Shown here: positions 62,353 through 64,000 of the stretch, one piece after another
How positions within the stretch are numbered: position 1 is the first letter of the stretch
Layout: each line of letters starts with the position of its first letter
Assembly: GCF_018687715.1 (NCBI RefSeq)
Contig: NC_056758.1
Location: 21,494,501-21,558,500 of the forward strand
Length of the DNA stretch: 64,000 nt
Reading direction: 5' to 3'
DNA from: Carya illinoinensis
Lineage: Eukaryota > Streptophyta > Magnoliopsida > Fagales > Juglandaceae
Position numbers and translations under genes: made by a program
The notes under the pieces: model-generated
Seen by the model: the letters and a program-made list of their open reading frames with translations, nothing else
Databases searched by the model: none
What the model was told of the DNA's origin: nothing

Positions 62353-64000
62353 CATTGTTGAGAGATGACTAAATCTTGTGCAACTCGATTACATCCTTTG
62401 AATCAAGCTAAAAGCTTAACGATGCGGTAGATGGGGCGAACCTTACGGGAATGTGGCACTTCTTGAAGTTGAGGAAACTAAATTGTAAGGTTTATGTTTC
62501 CTTCAACTCGAAGAATGAAACAAACGATTGTTTTCTTGTTGTAAATTCGTTCAATGCCAGAACTGAACTAGTACGGTTGAGGTGGGGTGCAAACGATGAC
62601 ATTCCGAATGAGGAAATGGTGTGAATGGCATGGGCTTGGGGTGGACTTGTCGCAATGCACAAGAAGGAGAACCTAGCTCGGATTGGCGGTGATTTAAGCA
62701 TTATTCACATGGCCTTTCTCTTATTGAGTGGTTTTGGATCCAGCCTAAGCTTCTAAGTCAATCTTAGAATGATAAGAAACAACAAAGAAAGTAATAAGAT
62801 CCGTATAAAAAATGTTATAAAGAACTAGAAAGAAAATTAGGCCCAAAACATTGTTGAGAGACTACTAATCTTGTGTAAGTCAATTACTTCCCTTAATTCA
62901 ACCTAAAAGGATAAGCACAGGTAGATGGGGAACGTTAGAGGCGTGTGACACTTATTGGACCTGAGGGAAACTAAATGTAAGGTTTATGTGGGCATCCAAA
63001 GCGAGGAATGAAAGAATAGACGGGTTTCCTTGTGTAAGTTGGTCCAGTGCAAGAACTAAACAAGTATGGTCAAGGTGAGGTGTAAACGATGAAATTTTCC
63101 ATATGAAAATGGTCTAAAACGCTTCGACTAGGGGCCAACTTGTCGCAACGGCCATTTAGGATCACCTTGGTGCCGATTGGTAGTGATTCGAGCATTATCG
63201 ACATGGGAGTGTGCCATGTCTTTGATAAAGCCAAATCATCAAATTCAAACTTAGAATGTTGGAAAACGACAAGAAAATCAATATGATCAGAATGAGAAAA
63301 ATGGTTACGAAGAACAAAAAAGGAAATTAAACTCAAAACATTGTTGAGAGTTGACTAAATCTTGTGCAACTCGATTACATCCTTGGAATCAAGCTAAAAG
63401 CTTAACGATGCGCTAGATGGGGAACCTTAGGGGAATGTGGCTATTCTTGAAGTTGGGGAAACTAAATTGTAAGCTTTATGTTTGATTCAACTCGAAGAAT
63501 GAAACAAACGATTGGTTTCTTGTTGTAAATTCGTTCAATGCCAGAACTAAACTAGTATGGTAGAGGTGGGGTGGAAACGATGACATTACGGAGGAGGAAA
63601 TGGTGTGAATGGCATGGGCTAGGGGCGGACTTGTCGCAATGCACAAGAAGGAGAATTTAGGTCGGATTGGCGGTGATTTAAGCATTATCCACATGGCCTT
63701 TCTTTTATTGACAGGTTTTGGATCCAGCCTAATCTTCTAAGTCAATCTTAGAATGATGAGAAACAAAAAAAGAAAGTAATAAGATCCGTATAAAAAATGT
63801 TATAAAGAACTAAAAAGAAAATTACGCCCGAAACATTGTTGAGAGATTACTAATCTCGTGTAAGTCAATTACTTCCCTTAATTCAACCTAAAAGGATAAC
63901 CACGGGTAGATGGGGAACGTTAGAGGCGTGTGGCACTTGTTGGACCTGAGGGAAACTAAATCTAGGGTTTATGTGGGCATCCAAATCGAGGAATGAATCA

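Larger units (their letters stand above)
29441..64000 (+). repeat. Satellite array, subfamily R
   Basis: Tandem dimers of about 986 bp in the same orientation as the left array. A starts: 29883, 30870, 31852, 32838, 33824, 34807, 35789, 36776, 37737, 38723, 39709, 40695, 41656, 42642, 43628, 44614, 45599, 46585, 47571, 48551, 49535, 50521, 51506, 52492, 53478, 54464, 55450, 56436, 57422, 58408, 59394, 60380, 61367, 62353 and 63339. B halves keep caaggtggggtgtaaacgat (or caaggtgaggtgtaaacgat), and R-type halves read gttgagagat where L reads gttgaggga. Two A types alternate: one with gcgctagatggggaacc and gtggcaattctt, the other with tagatggggggaacc and acgggaatg. The array runs off the window end. 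No gene is visible. Confidence 0.96.

Noticed and set aside
1..64000. CRISPR-like array
   Set aside because: The repeats are 973-986 bp units directly abutting, with no short repeat-spacer structure, and the sequence is plant-like.
1..64000. CENP-B box or telomere repeat within the satellite unit
   Set aside because: I looked for the YTTCGTTGGAARCGGGA pattern and for runs of TTTAGGG and saw neither in the representative units.

Overview
The window is a block of plant repetitive DNA, probably pericentromeric or other heterochromatin of a eudicot. It has two components. One is a very long tandem satellite array covering about 59.3 kb of the 64 kb. The other is a single defective Ty3/gypsy LTR retrotransposon inserted in the array at 19618-24271, on the minus strand. 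The plant assignment rests on the retroelement: its primer site matches plant initiator tRNA-Met, and its protease and integrase fragments have the typical plant Ty3/gypsy form. I see no host gene, tRNA, rRNA or CRISPR. The many 60-105 codon ORFs in the array recur once per satellite unit and are not credible genes on present evidence.

Satellite. The repeat unit is a dimer of two diverged, clearly homologous half-units, A and B, each about 480-496 bp. I counted 59 complete dimers by the recurring landmark cattgttgag at the start of each half. Two subfamilies exist. Subfamily L (unit about 973-974 bp: A 493 + B 480) fills 1-19617 and 24272 to about 29.4 kb. Subfamily R (unit about 986 bp: A 496 + B 490) fills about 29.4-64 kb. 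L lacks 10 bp in its B half that R keeps and that the A halves of both also carry, so L looks derived. Higher-order structure lies on top of the dimer: a 3-dimer (2958 bp) repeat in about 3.25 near-identical copies at 51.2-60.8 kb, a 4-dimer (3919 bp) tandem duplication at 35.85-43.7 kb, a 4-dimer/3-dimer pair at 1-8.8 kb, and further duplications at 9.4-14.7 kb and between 6.9-8.75 and 16.6-18.5 kb. This is the footprint of repeated recent unequal exchange.

Retrotransposon, read on the minus strand: truncated 5' LTR (23523-24271), tRNA-Met primer site (23509-23520), 871-bp leader with a purine tract, one 691-codon ORF (20562-22637), in-frame nonsense codon and residual integrase tail, polypurine tract (20419-20432), complete 801-bp 3' LTR (19618-20418). 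The ORF joins a gag head, an aspartic protease, a sliver of reverse transcriptase, the RNase H end and integrase fragments. It lacks the gag capsid/zinc knuckle, the RT active site and the integrase catalytic triad, so the element is non-autonomous. Every internal deletion and duplication in it keeps the reading frame. The LTRs differ at 15 of 749 aligned positions (2.0%) with no indel, implying an insertion on the order of a million years old. The 5' LTR outer end (52 bp) and about 214 bp of adjacent satellite are missing, so no target-site duplication can be seen.

The most noteworthy items are the dimeric satellite with its recent higher-order amplification, the L/R subfamily switch, and the frame-preserved chimeric polyprotein with in-frame 93-bp and 45-bp repeats.
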